DNA of 48,715 nt, taken from the NCBI GenBank assembly GCA_937928215.1, contig CALFWL010000080.1:1-48715 (forward strand), given 5' to 3'. Both the position numbers and the translations under genes were made by a program. Source of the stretch: an uncultured Pirellulaceae bacterium (GTDB lineage: Bacteria; Planctomycetota; Planctomycetia; Pirellulales; Pirellulaceae). The notes below the pieces were generated by a model. The model did not search any database. It was not told the DNA's origin and saw only the letters and a program-made list of their open reading frames with translations. Positions 11,095 through 20,108 of the stretch are shown here, in pieces. Numbering within the stretch: the first letter of the stretch is position 1; each line of letters begins with the position of its first letter.

Positions 11095-11790
11095 ATGCGT
11101 TTTTCTGCTCCCAAACTGATCGATTGCATCCATGACGAGCGAGGTGTGGACTGTCCGACGGAGCTGTTTATTGTCGAGGGTGATTCAGCGGCCAGTACGA
11201 TCAACCGAGTCCGTGATGCGTCCTTTCAGGCGATCCTGCCAATGCAGGGAAAACCTATGAATGCGGTCAAGGCAAGTCTGAAGGATTTGAAACAGAATCT
11301 TCAATTCGCGGCGCTGCTGGAGTCGCTGGGCATTGATCTGGCAAATCAGAATCGTGAAGAAGATATTCGGTACGAGAAAATTATCTTGTTGTTCGATCCG
11401 GATGCCGACGGGATTCACGCTCGCACGCTGATGCTGTTGTTCTTTCATCGTTGGATGCGTTGGTGGTTGGACGCTGGCCGTATCTTCGATGCGCATGCTC
11501 CACAGTGGGAGATCATTTCGCCGGCCCTACCTGAACCGGCTTATGCCGCGACGCCCGATCACTTGCAACGCGTCCGGCAGCACTTGGGTGAACAAGGCGT
11601 TACCGAAATCAAGACGCGACGGTTTCGTGGACTTGGAAGCATTGACGGTCAGATTCTGAAGGACCGCTGTGTCGATCCAAAGTCGCGAGCACTAACCACG
11701 CTGACGGCTGAGCACGCTCAGATGGCGATGGAAGTCTTCCGTGATCTGCGATCGGTTGGGCGCGGGGCGGCGCAAAATGGGATGGAGTGA
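11095..11790 (+). CDS. Standalone TOPRIM protein resembling the GyrB C-terminal half
   Basis: The 231 residues align with the TOPRIM and tail region of DNA gyrase subunit B. ELFIVEGDSAAST carries the catalytic Glu, FDPDADGIHARTLMLLFF carries the DxD metal-binding acids, and RRFRGLGSIDGQILKDR resembles the QRYKGLGEM segment near the GyrB end. The GHKL ATPase and transducer domains (about 400 residues in GyrB) are absent, and the upstream DNA is repeat sequence, not a broken gyrB. The metal site is intact, which argues against a decaying pseudogene. The start is the ATG at 11095. It may be a nucleic-acid enzyme or a gyrase regulator; both are guesses. Confidence 0.75.
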   Translation: MRFSAPKLIDCIHDERGVDCPTELFIVEGDSAASTINRVRDASFQAILPMQGKPMNAVKASLKDLKQNLQFAALLESLGIDLANQNREEDIRYEKIILLFDPDADGIHARTLMLLFFHRWMRWWLDAGRIFDAHAPQWEIISPALPEPAYAATPDHLQRVRQHLGEQGVTEIKTRRFRGLGSIDGQILKDRCVDPKSRALTTLTAEHAQMAMEVFRDLRSVGRGAAQNGME

Positions 11791-12170
11791 GCACTCACCG
11801 AGAGGTAAATGACCGATTTGAGTACTCGAAACCCACCTGTTTCGTCGCTTAATCTTCTTGCAAATCCGCAGGTTATTGTTTCGCGAGTGCTAAGTTCTTG
11901 AACCGGGAGGCAACGGGAAGAGCAGAGAAGTCGCTCGATTTCGTTTCTTCTGCATTGTTTCCTCTGTTTTGCCCTCTTTCCTGTGTCATGTTCCATTTTG
12001 TTGGGGTTGGGTGCCACTCAGTCGAGAGATTTTTGCCTTTCCCGACCGATCTACAAAACCGATTTGCTTCGTTGGGACAAGTTTGGGCGCGAGCCGTATA
12101 ATCTCGGTCCCCGAATTACCACATTCGCATCCACATTCACTTCGATACTTTACTTCACAGGATTGCCTCG
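11791..12170. other. Intergenic region upstream of mnmA
   Basis: This 380-bp gap contains a credible promoter for mnmA near its right end. I see no gene, repeat or RNA structure in the rest. Confidence 0.5.
12074..12102 (+). promoter_or_regulatory. Probable sigma-70-type promoter of mnmA
   Basis: A perfect -10 box TATAAT (12097-12102) lies 17 bp after GGGACA (12074-12079), which matches 4 of 6 bases of the TTGACA -35 consensus. The mnmA ATG follows about 68 bp downstream. Confidence 0.55.
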
Positions 12171-13328
12171 ATGGCACGAGTTGTCTTAGCCATGTCGGGC
12201 GGCGTTGATTCCAGCGTCGCTGCTCACTTGCTCCAGGAACAAGGGCACGAAGTGATTGGTGTGTTCATGCGGCATGGCGAAAAATCGGTTTCCGCATGTG
12301 CGATTGATGGGCAGGCCAATTCGTCGCCTCTGCTGCCAGTGTTAAATAACCGAGCCGACCACAAGCAGGGCTGTTGCAGTGCATCGGATGCGGAGGACGG
12401 TCGCCGCGTTGCCGAGAAGCTGAGCATTCCGTTTTATGCGTTGAACTTGGAGGAAGAGTTTCGCGGCATCATTGATTACTTTGTGGACGAGTACACTGTT
12501 GGTCGGACGCCCAATCCGTGTGTGATGTGCAACAACAAAATCAAGTTTGGCAAACTGTTTGACTACGCGGACAGCGTTGGAGCGGAGTTTCTGGCGACAG
12601 GCCATTACGCTCAATTGATTCGCGATGATTCGAACGAGAAGTGCGAAGTGAACGATCGACCTCGTTTGATTCGTGGTGTCGATGAAGGTAAAGACCAGTC
12701 CTATGTTTTATTTGGCATCCAGCCGAAGTTTCTCGATCGGATGTTGCTTCCCGTCGGGCAGTACGACAAAACGTTCATTCGAAAGATTGCCGGGCAGCTG
12801 GGACTGAACGTGGCAGAGAAAAAAGACAGCCAAGAGATCTGCTTTGTGACCTCGGGCAAACACGACGAGTTTGTGCGTCAACGAAGAGGCGATGTGACCA
12901 ACGAGTCGGGTGGCATCACGGCGGGCAATATTATGACGACTGCCGGGAAGGTTGTCGGGCAACATCCGGGTATCGAGGGCTTTACGATTGGTCAGCGGCG
13001 CGGGTTGGGTGTGGCAATGGGCGAGCCGTATTTCGTGGTGCGGATCGAACGTGAAACGAATGACGTGGTGATCGGGCCAATCGATGATCTGGGGCGATCG
13101 GACCTGACAGCCAGTGAGACAAATTGGCTGATCGAGCCAACCGCATCCGAGTTTCGCTGCGAGGCTCAGATTCGCTACAACGGTTCGGCGTATCCCGCGA
13201 GGGCGACCATTGAGCCCGACCGAAAGCTGACGATCGAATTCGATTCACCTCAAAATGGCGTGGCTCCTGGCCAAGCAGTTGTTTGCTACCAAGGCGATCA
13301 AGTGCTGGGCGGCGGCTGGATCGATTAG
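12171..13328 (+). CDS. mnmA: tRNA-specific 2-thiouridylase MnmA
   Basis: MnmA makes the 2-thio modification of wobble uridine 34 in Lys, Glu and Gln tRNAs, using ATP and sulfur relayed by persulfide carriers. The PP-loop SGGVDSS is at residues 9-15. The first catalytic cysteine is in GRTPNPCVMCNNKIKFG and the second in KDSQEICFVTSG, with the tRNA-binding beta-barrel at the C-terminus. The 385-aa length is close to the usual 360-380; the extra residues come from an insertion after HGEKS (about residues 35-65), including a GCCS motif. The start ATG follows a TATAAT promoter. It appears monocistronic. Confidence 0.95.
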   Translation: MARVVLAMSGGVDSSVAAHLLQEQGHEVIGVFMRHGEKSVSACAIDGQANSSPLLPVLNNRADHKQGCCSASDAEDGRRVAEKLSIPFYALNLEEEFRGIIDYFVDEYTVGRTPNPCVMCNNKIKFGKLFDYADSVGAEFLATGHYAQLIRDDSNEKCEVNDRPRLIRGVDEGKDQSYVLFGIQPKFLDRMLLPVGQYDKTFIRKIAGQLGLNVAEKKDSQEICFVTSGKHDEFVRQRRGDVTNESGGITAGNIMTTAGKVVGQHPGIEGFTIGQRRGLGVAMGEPYFVVRIERETNDVVIGPIDDLGRSDLTASETNWLIEPTASEFRCEAQIRYNGSAYPARATIEPDRKLTIEFDSPQNGVAPGQAVVCYQGDQVLGGGWID

Positions 13329-13346
13329 GGCACGGGCAATCAACCA

Positions 13347-13417
13347 GTGGCGTAAGCTTCCAGCTTGCGTTCGTGAATTTCGGAAGCTGGAAGCTGGAAG
13401 CTGGAAGCTTACGCCAC
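13347..13417. repeat. 20-bp perfect inverted repeat with short tandem units
   Basis: GTGGCGTAAGCTTCCAGCTT (13347-13366) is exactly complementary to 13398-13417, separated by 31 bases. The right arm is preceded by tandem GGAAGCT units. It starts 18 bp after the mnmA stop, so it could act as an RNA-stabilising or terminating hairpin, but there is no following T-run. I interpret it as a REP-like dispersed element. Confidence 0.75.
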
Positions 13418-13650
13418 GACGCTTCGTGCGATCGATAGTTTCAGCTTCGTCCACCCGGAAGTTTTGTTGCTCACGCGGGTTATTAACAGGCAAAACCCAA
13501 CAAGTAAAGCGCCCGGTTCTGCGCAGCTACCCTCTCTAGCCAAACGACGTTATCATGGGCGTTGTTGCCGGGTTATCCATTCGGCATTCAAGACATAAAA
13601 GCGCTTGGTCTAAATTTCGGAGAAACTCTGTGAGTGCCATCCCGGTTGCT

Positions 13651-14679
13651 ATGACGAACTTCGTTGAATTTTCTCAGTGGTTACTGATCGCTCAAGCGGA
13701 AGCCGATGGCGGCGAGTTTCAATTGAGTGAACTGTGGAGCTACGGCGGCCCGGTCGTGCTGGGCATTGCGTTTATGGTCGCTGCGGCGATTGCGATGGCC
13801 TTCATCAAGTACGGCAAGCTGTGGGTTCAGGCGTTCATGTCGAGTGCCAATGTCAGCATGCTCAGTTTGATCGGCATGGAGTTTCGAAAGGTTCGCCCCA
13901 CGGTGATCGTGACCGCGAAGATCATGGCCAAGCAGGCAGGGCTGGATGTTTCTCGCCGAACCGGGATCACGACCGAAACGCTGGAGGCTCATTACTTGGC
14001 TGGCGGCGACGTGATGCGAGTGATCAATGCAATCATTGCGGCTCAGCGGGCCAACATCGATCTGGATTTCGATCGAGCCGCCGCGATCGACTTGGCAGGG
14101 CGGGATGTGATGGATGCGGTCAAGACCAGCGTGTATCCGAAAGTGATCGATTGTCCCGATCCACAACGCAGCGGCAAGAATTTCCTGTCTGCCATGTCGA
14201 AGGACGGCGTCGAGCTGAAGATTCGTGCTCGTGTGACGGTGCGAACAAACCTAGAGCAACTGATTGGCGGAGCCACCGAGGAAACGATCATTGCGCGAGT
14301 GGGCGAAAGTATTATTTCTTCGATCGGTTCAGCCGAACAGCATCAAGACGTGTTGGAGAACCCGCATTTGATTTCGCGTGCGGTCCTTGAGCGCGGTCTG
14401 GATGCTCATACGGCGTTCGAAATCGTCTCCATTGACATCGCCGACATCGACGTGGGTGAAAACATTGGCGCTCGATTGCAGGCTGATCAGGCGGAAGCCG
14501 ACACGCGGGTCGCTCAGGCTGCCGCCGCCAAGCGCCGCGCCGACGCGATCGCGCACGAGCAGGAAATGAAGGCGGATGTTGCCAAGCAGAAGGCGCAGCT
14601 GGTGCTCGCCGAAGCCGATGTTCCTCATGCGATGGCCGAAGCCTTCCGTGCTGGCAACATGATGGGAAAAGCGAAATAG
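13651..14679 (+). CDS. floA: Flotillin-like protein FloA
   Basis: FloA is a membrane scaffold of bacterial lipid-raft-like domains. After a short N-terminus there is one hydrophobic segment ([18 protein letters not shown], about residues 30-47) and a SPFH-type region. The long diagnostic C-terminal part includes [39 protein letters not shown] and an Ala/Glu-rich coiled coil ([20 protein letters not shown]). The 342-aa length and these motifs match the FloA/YqfA family. I chose ATG 13651; GTG 13630 is an alternative. It is not accompanied by the usual NfeD partner in this window. Confidence 0.93.
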   Translation: MTNFVEFSQWLLIAQAEADGGEFQLSELWSYGGPVVLGIAFMVAAAIAMAFIKYGKLWVQAFMSSANVSMLSLIGMEFRKVRPTVIVTAKIMAKQAGLDVSRRTGITTETLEAHYLAGGDVMRVINAIIAAQRANIDLDFDRAAAIDLAGRDVMDAVKTSVYPKVIDCPDPQRSGKNFLSAMSKDGVELKIRARVTVRTNLEQLIGGATEETIIARVGESIISSIGSAEQHQDVLENPHLISRAVLERGLDAHTAFEIVSIDIADIDVGENIGARLQADQAEADTRVAQAAAAKRRADAIAHEQEMKADVAKQKAQLVLAEADVPHAMAEAFRAGNMMGKAK

Positions 14680-14772
14680 CTTGTCCAGTTTTACTTAATG
14701 AAATCACTCCGGTCGATGTTTCCGGCGATTGTGTGACCCAAAAACACCGAATTCTAAACTTGAGATCTAACG

Positions 14773-15279
14773 ATGCCTGAGAATAAGACTTCGAAGACCA
14801 AGGACTCGAAAACCAAGCATTACTGGTTGATGAAATCCGAGCCGAATTGTTACTCGATTGATGATTTGGCTGCGGAGAAAACCAAGACGACTCATTGGGA
14901 TGGCGTGCGAAACTATCAGGCTCGTAACTTCATGCGAGACGACATGAAACAGGGGGACGAAGTCCTGTTTTATCATTCCAATGCGAAACCGCCGGGTGTT
15001 GCCGGGCTGGCGACGATATCCAAAGAGGCTTATCCGGACTTCACAGCTTTTGATCCGAATGAAAAGCACTTTGATCCGAAGTCCAAACAGGAGTCACCGA
15101 CTTGGATGATGGTCGATGTGAAATTCAAGAAGAAATTCAAGCGTCTGATTCCGCTTGAAGAGCTCAAGCAGTTGAAATCGCTTGATGGGATGGAGCTGCT
15201 GCGAAAGGGATCCCGTCTATCGATCCAGCCGGTTTCGAAAAAGCACTTCGAAACGGTTGTCAAACTGGCTTCGAAATAA
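14773..15279 (+). CDS. EVE domain protein (THYN1-like)
   Basis: This 168-aa protein has the whole EVE fold of the PUA-like superfamily. HYWLMKSEPNCYSIDDL opens the domain, followed by THWDGVRNYQARNFMRDDMK and GDEVLFYHSNAKPPGVAGLA, with SPTWMMVDVKF further on. EVE domains bind modified bases in RNA or DNA, and the family is most often seen fused to restriction or RNA-modification proteins; here it stands alone, as in the THYN1 group. A short lysine-rich N-terminal extension (residues 1-17) precedes the domain. It follows floA by about 90 bp on the same strand, which does not suggest a functional link. Confidence 0.9.
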   Translation: MPENKTSKTKDSKTKHYWLMKSEPNCYSIDDLAAEKTKTTHWDGVRNYQARNFMRDDMKQGDEVLFYHSNAKPPGVAGLATISKEAYPDFTAFDPNEKHFDPKSKQESPTWMMVDVKFKKKFKRLIPLEELKQLKSLDGMELLRKGSRLSIQPVSKKHFETVVKLASK

Positions 15280-15548
15280 CCGGCAAACCCGACTGGACCG
15301 GTGCGATGGTGATGATCGGTTAATCGGTTCGATCGGTAATTCTACCGAGCGCGTTGCAGGTGGTCTGTGTTTTGCTTGTTGGCACTTGGCCAAGTCATTC
15401 TGATTTGACTTTCCGCGATTGCCGGTCCGATCAACCGAACGAATGCGTCATTTATGCCAAGTTTTTTCAAACTGGCGGGCGTAATGGAATTCACGAACGG
15501 GTGCTCGCTTCATCCGAATCGCACCTGCGGCAGAAAACGGGACCAAAG

Positions 15549-17024
15549 ATGACTCAACGACACACTCACGGTTTTTGGTTGGCGATTTTGATTTGCCTGC
15601 TCAGTTCGACCAGCATTCAGGCCCAGCCTCCTTTTGGTGGTTTGCCCGACACTGCGCCGCCGCCAACCGAGGACACTGGGGACGAAGGCGAAGCAGCAGC
15701 GGCGGCGGATGCGGCTCGTGCTCGTCCACCCGCACAAAGGCCGATTCGACCGTTCGCTCGTCCCGACGATGGTGAAGAAGATCCAGATCAGCCAGTCGAA
15801 CTGAATGTCAAGTACGTAGGCTGGGAGGGTGCCGGCGTTGGTGGCGAGAATGGCCAGGTGAGTGACGAAATTCGTGGGAACTGGATCATGGTTGATTCGA
15901 ACGGTCGATTCGAAGGTCGAGTCGTCCCGATGGACAACGCTCAACTTGGAAACATGGTCGTGTTCTTGATGAACAAAGGGCGCTTGGTCAAACAAGCTTT
16001 CGTTGACGAACAAGGAATGTATGAATTCAAGAGTGTCCGCCAGGGTGCCTATGCTTTGGTTGGTTGGAGCGACGGAGCATTTTTCGCATTCGGGCTGAAT
16101 ATTCTTTCATACACCGAGGATTCGAATCCTCAGATTCCCAACCGCGTCACGACGTTGGCTTTCCAGAACCGAACAACCATCAACACCGACTGGATTCAGT
16201 TTTTCGCTCCACAGGTCGGCTATCGGGTCTACGGTCGTTATCCAGAAGGTGAAGGACCGAACGATGCAGAAGCGTTGTACGGATTTGTTGGTTTGGTTGA
16301 AAATCAGCCGGATGCTGTTCCTGCGACCTCGATCTCTGGCCACAACGTGGCAAAAACTCCTGACGGCCGTCTGGTGGGACGAGTCCATCAGTTGACATCT
16401 GACACAGGACGGCCGGTGGATGTTCGCAGCACCAAAGTCATGTTGTTGCAGAACGACGGAGTCTACGCATCGACGACCACGGACAACCACGGGGTTTTCG
16501 AATTTTCAGACGTCGCACCAGGTCGATATGCGCTTGCCGCCGCTGGAACGGATGGAGCCGGGTTGGTCGGAATGAATGTGGTGGATAACAATCAGCCTCT
16601 GATGAACGAAGACGGCGAACTGGCCAATGGCGAAGAATTTGACGACAGTCAGTTGTTCGATTTCACGCTGATTCCAGCAGAAACGATGGGCTGGCTGAAC
16701 CACTACGCAGCCGAGGTCGCGTATCGCCGTGTCTTGCTGTCACCACGTCCGCCAATGAACGACGGCCAATGCAACAATTGCAATGGAGCGGGTTGCAATC
16801 AGTGCAATCAAGGCTACCAAGGATTTTGCACATCGCGATCCACCACGTTCCAACAGTGGGCTTCTCAATGTCGAGGCCCTTACTGCAAGGATCAAGCCGG
16901 TAAGCCCGACGGCTTTATTCGCAGAGCTGTCGAAGGTTTGGACGATACGTTTGAAAAAGCATTCTATCCGACTAGCAACAGCGGGATTTCGGGCGGATTG
17001 AGAGGCGGGGTCGGAGTGGAGTAA
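15549..17024 (+). CDS. Exported protein with carboxypeptidase-regulatory-like repeats and a cysteine knuckle
   Basis: A clear Sec signal peptide (FWLAILICLLSSTSIQAQ) ends near residue 25, so the start is the ATG at 15549. A low-complexity Pro/Ala/Glu segment follows (about residues 30-80). Two similar beta modules end in FKSVRQGAYALVGWSDG and FSDVAPGRYALAAAGTDG, typical of carboxypeptidase-regulatory-like folds in planctomycete surface proteins. Near the C-terminus CNNCNGAGCNQCNQGYQGFC resembles a DnaJ-type CxxCxGxG zinc knuckle, unusual for an exported protein. I cannot name a function; a cell-surface or envelope role is an inference. Confidence 0.75.
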   Translation: MTQRHTHGFWLAILICLLSSTSIQAQPPFGGLPDTAPPPTEDTGDEGEAAAAADAARARPPAQRPIRPFARPDDGEEDPDQPVELNVKYVGWEGAGVGGENGQVSDEIRGNWIMVDSNGRFEGRVVPMDNAQLGNMVVFLMNKGRLVKQAFVDEQGMYEFKSVRQGAYALVGWSDGAFFAFGLNILSYTEDSNPQIPNRVTTLAFQNRTTINTDWIQFFAPQVGYRVYGRYPEGEGPNDAEALYGFVGLVENQPDAVPATSISGHNVAKTPDGRLVGRVHQLTSDTGRPVDVRSTKVMLLQNDGVYASTTTDNHGVFEFSDVAPGRYALAAAGTDGAGLVGMNVVDNNQPLMNEDGELANGEEFDDSQLFDFTLIPAETMGWLNHYAAEVAYRRVLLSPRPPMNDGQCNNCNGAGCNQCNQGYQGFCTSRSTTFQQWASQCRGPYCKDQAGKPDGFIRRAVEGLDDTFEKAFYPTSNSGISGGLRGGVGVE

Positions 17025-17050
17025 CGGTCCCATCGTTTTGTGACTTAAAG

Positions 17051-17150
17051 GTTCGGGCCGAGTGGTAACACAATCCATTGGACGGCAGCAATTGATGTCG
17101 TCGTCAAGCCCGAACATTTAGAGGTGACAATGGCACTCGTCCGATCACCT
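17051..17150. other. Convergent gap with two inverted repeats
   Basis: GTTCGGGC (17051-17058) pairs with GCCCGAAC (17108-17115), and AGGTGA (17122-17127) pairs with TCACCT (17145-17150). They lie between the stops of two convergent genes and could form a bidirectional terminator, but neither is followed by a T-run. Support is weak. Confidence 0.3.
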
Positions 17151-18837
17151 AAAAATTTCCACCACCGCCTTGGGGCATCGCCAGTGCCTCGGTGCCGACT
17201 TGGATCAATTCCAGCACGCCATCTTGCAGATCCATACGAACACTGAAGCCGTTCTTGAGCGGCTTCAGTTCGTATTGCAAGCGATCGCGACCACCCTGAG
17301 CCAGCCGGTCAGCCATCGTTTGCAGCATGGGCTGATCAGGTTCCATTTGAGCCGCAAGGTTCAGGATGGGAGCGATGTAGATGTTGTACAATCCCAGCGT
17401 GGCCGGGGCCTCTTTTGCTTCCGTCCCGTCAATGGCTCGCGTCAGCAAAGCAGTTGGGTCGCTGCCCATGGCAAAATAAGTTTCTTGCTGGCCAACGCCA
17501 ATGACAATCTGAATCTGTTCGCCGAATGCCTCGACGGCTTCTTCGGTGTCCTGCGGAGTGGCCATCGAGAACGTGTGGAACGTGACATCCCGGTGCGACC
17601 CTGAATTAAGGGTCACGGTTCCTAGTTCGCTGAGCTTGCCCTCAAACTTTGCAGCCAAATCTTTGGCCACTTGTTCGAATTTTTTCGGGTCGGTGGTCAG
17701 GAATCCACCCGCCATGTTGATATTCCCTTTGGCCAACTCAACGACAAAGCCCGCATCCGCGACACCGTCTTCCATCGTTTCCAGCAACGCGGCTGAAAGA
17801 TCGGAAAATACTTTTTCAAGACCAGCGATTTCGTCGGTGGTTACATCGGCTTCTTCGTTGATCGCCTTCAAGATGGTATCAATGCCGGTTTCCGACAGTT
17901 GTGTGTACTGATCGATATCTTCCTGAATCAAATTGGTTCGACTGAGTGCCGTGAACGCGGCACCCGGAATCGCGAAACCTGCGAAGCGACTTTTGTCGGG
18001 AGTCATATTCGCGGCGGCTCGTTTGGCAAGTGTCGAATCCTCGGTCCCAATAATCTCGATCTCGCCGGAGAGCGTTTTATTTTCCTCATCGATTACCATA
18101 CCAATCGCCAGTTGGTCGGTCCCCTGAATCAGATCCTCGATTTGTTTCATGTTCATTTCGTAGGATTTTTGCTGTAACTGGGTTTGAGCCGAATTCTCTT
18201 CGTCGGCTTCCAGTTCGTCCAACTGCTGTTCGTACGCGTCACGAATCGTGGATATTGCCTTGTCCCGCAGCGATTTAGGAATTTGCTGCCCGAACAATCG
18301 AGCCGCCAAATTGAACCGCGTTGGCAGATCACCTAACAGAGAAGCCGGAGGAACGTCCGGGATTCGCTCGAACATTTCTGCCTTGTCGGTGATAAACGCG
18401 TGGTTGCCGACCAGCTTGACCAGAATTTCTTGCTCGTTGTCGGTAACGATAGTCGTGTAGTCGTCGCCTTCATCGACTTCGGCAAAACCAGCCAGTGTGT
18501 CCAGCAGGTCGTCCAGCTCTTCCACTGGCAGGAAACCTAATGCGGATGGCTGCTCGGCTCCTTCGTCCATGTAAAGTAGCACGCCACTGGGCCGAGTCTG
18601 ATCGATCCCTTTTAGGAAGTGCGTGATCTGCGTCTGGACCATGAACTTCATCTGCCCGAATCCGGAAGCGTCGACTAGGTAATCGATGTCACCCAGAGTG
18701 TCTTCAAGATTGGTAATCGAGATCACGGCTGCTGGTTTGGGCAAACTCTGAGCCGCAGCCGATTGGCAGGTCAAGGTACTCAAAGCCAGACAAGCAGTAG
18801 CGATAGCTGATGTGAGCGTAATGCAAACGTTCTTCAC
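17149..18837 (-). CDS. Exported hypothetical protein (562 aa)
   Basis: I do not recognise the family. A signal peptide (ITLTSAIATACLALSTL... ending SAAAQ, about residue 30) shows export, and the mature protein is acidic and rich in alternating strands and helices. A hydrophilic coiled-coil-like segment (YEQQLDELEADEENSAQTQL) is near residue 205, and a glycine run (QGGGGNF) ends the protein. The start is the GTG at 18837, which has GGAGA six bases upstream; a more upstream ATG would place foreign residues before the signal peptide. It lies on the same strand as infA but 510 bp away. Confidence 0.75.
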   Translation of the reverse strand: MKNVCITLTSAIATACLALSTLTCQSAAAQSLPKPAAVISITNLEDTLGDIDYLVDASGFGQMKFMVQTQITHFLKGIDQTRPSGVLLYMDEGAEQPSALGFLPVEELDDLLDTLAGFAEVDEGDDYTTIVTDNEQEILVKLVGNHAFITDKAEMFERIPDVPPASLLGDLPTRFNLAARLFGQQIPKSLRDKAISTIRDAYEQQLDELEADEENSAQTQLQQKSYEMNMKQIEDLIQGTDQLAIGMVIDEENKTLSGEIEIIGTEDSTLAKRAAANMTPDKSRFAGFAIPGAAFTALSRTNLIQEDIDQYTQLSETGIDTILKAINEEADVTTDEIAGLEKVFSDLSAALLETMEDGVADAGFVVELAKGNINMAGGFLTTDPKKFEQVAKDLAAKFEGKLSELGTVTLNSGSHRDVTFHTFSMATPQDTEEAVEAFGEQIQIVIGVGQQETYFAMGSDPTALLTRAIDGTEAKEAPATLGLYNIYIAPILNLAAQMEPDQPMLQTMADRLAQGGRDRLQYELKPLKNGFSVRMDLQDGVLELIQVGTEALAMPQGGGGNF

Positions 18838-19347
18838 AACGAATCTCCATTGAAGGGGTGCAAGACCAGAGAGCATTCAAGGTTTTGATCCGCTCTGATC
18901 CCGCATTCTTTTATTTTTTGAATCTATTGAAGCGTCTTATCTGTATCGAAACGTCTTAGACGGCTCAGGTACGTGAACTGATACAAGTGTGAATTGATAA
19001 AAGCGTGAACCGAGATCAGCAACGCGGCGGACAACGCTGGCGACTGGATCGACTGAGTATCGGATACCAACAAGGTCGCACGAGCCCGCAGAACTTTAAC
19101 AATTTCCGCACGAGTTTAACATGATCGATCATGATTCGCACCGCCGGGCGCAACCTTGCCACCAAATTCCGATAAAGTCAGCTTGATTGCATGGAACGGA
19201 ATTAAGCGATCCGTCATGACGAAGGCGCAAGGATATCCCGAGTCACCCGTATCTTGAAAACATTTGAGGTTGAAAAGCAGCCTTTGCTCGGAAGCCCAAC
19301 GATGGTGCCGACCAGCGAGAACGGCCAGTGTTGAGCGATGGCGGTGA
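18838..19347. other. Intergenic region between infA and the exported protein gene
   Basis: I see no gene in these 510 bp. The only notable item is a perfect 12-bp palindrome, ATGATCGATCAT, at 19121-19132, which could be an operator or chance. Confidence 0.45.
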
Positions 19348-19566
19348 TTATCGTTCTCGAAAGACGATACGACCTTTCGTCAGGTCGTAAGGCGACAGTT
19401 CGACGCGGACTTTGTCTCCCGGTACGATACGAATAAAGTGCCGGCGCATACGGCCTGACACGTGAGCAAGAACCTCATTGCCGGTCTCCAGCTCAACGCG
19501 GAAGCGGGTGTTAGCGAGCGCTTGCGTGACGGTGCCGTCAACTTCAAATGATTCTTCTTTAGGCAT
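19348..19566 (-). CDS. infA: Translation initiation factor IF-1
   Basis: The 72-aa protein is a full OB-fold IF-1, which binds the ribosomal A site with IF-2 and IF-3 during initiation. Diagnostic segments are [38 protein letters not shown] and [18 protein letters not shown], with the usual R-rich end. The length equals that of most bacterial IF-1 proteins. A strong Shine-Dalgarno (AGAGGGG, on + as CCCCTCT at 19570-19576) supports the ATG at 19566, and a perfect hairpin sits just upstream of it. It is outside any ribosomal protein operon in this window. Confidence 0.96.
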   Translation of the reverse strand: MPKEESFEVDGTVTQALANTRFRVELETGNEVLAHVSGRMRRHFIRIVPGDKVRVELSPYDLTKGRIVFRER

Positions 19567-19580
19567 AAACCCCTCTGTGG

Positions 19581-19601
19581 CGACCGAAATTAATTCGGTC
19601 G
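19581..19601 (-). promoter_or_regulatory. Hairpin in the 5' leader of infA
   Basis: CGACCGAA (19581-19588) and TTCGGTCG (19594-19601) are perfect complements around a 5-base loop. The hairpin ends four bases before the infA Shine-Dalgarno, so it could modulate initiation. No protein or ligand can be assigned. Confidence 0.5.
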
Positions 19602-19966
19602 TCGGTCAAAATAGTGATTAATTGGGTGGTATCTTAGACAATTAGGTTGCCTAAAGTCCAGTGTCAGCTGCCTGCCAATGCCTGATTTTACGACTGCTTT
19701 ACGCCAGCTTAGCAGGATTTCGGCTTGTTGAGGGGTAAGCCAGTCGATTATGATCCGGGACTACGCTCAGCCAACGGAAATCGTCGGCAGGGCTTTTTCT
19801 GTCGATCGATGGTCTTCCGGGCGGAAGACGAGTTAAAACATACCTGTCAGTCAGCTGATATCCCGTTGTATCGGTACGCTTTACAGTAGATTTCATTCCG
19901 CCCCTTGCCCTACAGGGCCGCCCAAGATTCGACTTCACCAAAATTACATTTCAGGAGAGTGTCCGC
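19602..19966. other. Divergent intergenic region
   Basis: Between infA and the small basic peptide gene I see no coding sequence or repeat. Promoters for both must lie here, but no convincing -10/-35 pair stands out. Confidence 0.4.
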
Positions 19967-20056
19967 GTGGGAACGAAAAAGACTGGCAAAGGTCGTCGAA
20001 AAGTTGGTAGGAAAAAGCGACGGATGCGTGCGAAAATTCGACATCGCAAGAAGTAA
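19967..20056 (+). CDS. Very basic 29-aa peptide, possibly ribosome-associated
   Basis: A GTG start with an excellent AGGAG Shine-Dalgarno (19953-19957, nine bases upstream) opens a 29-codon frame. More than half of the residues are Lys or Arg (TKKTGKGRRKVGRKKRRMRA and on to RHRKK). The pattern resembles tiny ribosomal proteins and the COX24/AURKAIP1-type (mS38-like) tail found as short proteins in several bacterial phyla. It is too short for routine gene finders. It is divergent from infA and 50 bp upstream of the NTF2-like gene. Translation is well supported by the ribosome binding site; the ribosomal role is an inference. Confidence 0.6.
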   Translation: MGTKKTGKGRRKVGRKKRRMRAKIRHRKK

Positions 20057-20108
20057 GCCTGACTTGGCACTGTGTTGAGCCAACCTGTTTGAAACAAGGG
20101 TTTCTCCA

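Noticed and set aside
19121-19132. ATGATCGATCAT palindrome as an operator
   Set aside because: A single 12-bp palindrome, distant from any start codon and without a known regulator, is not enough evidence.
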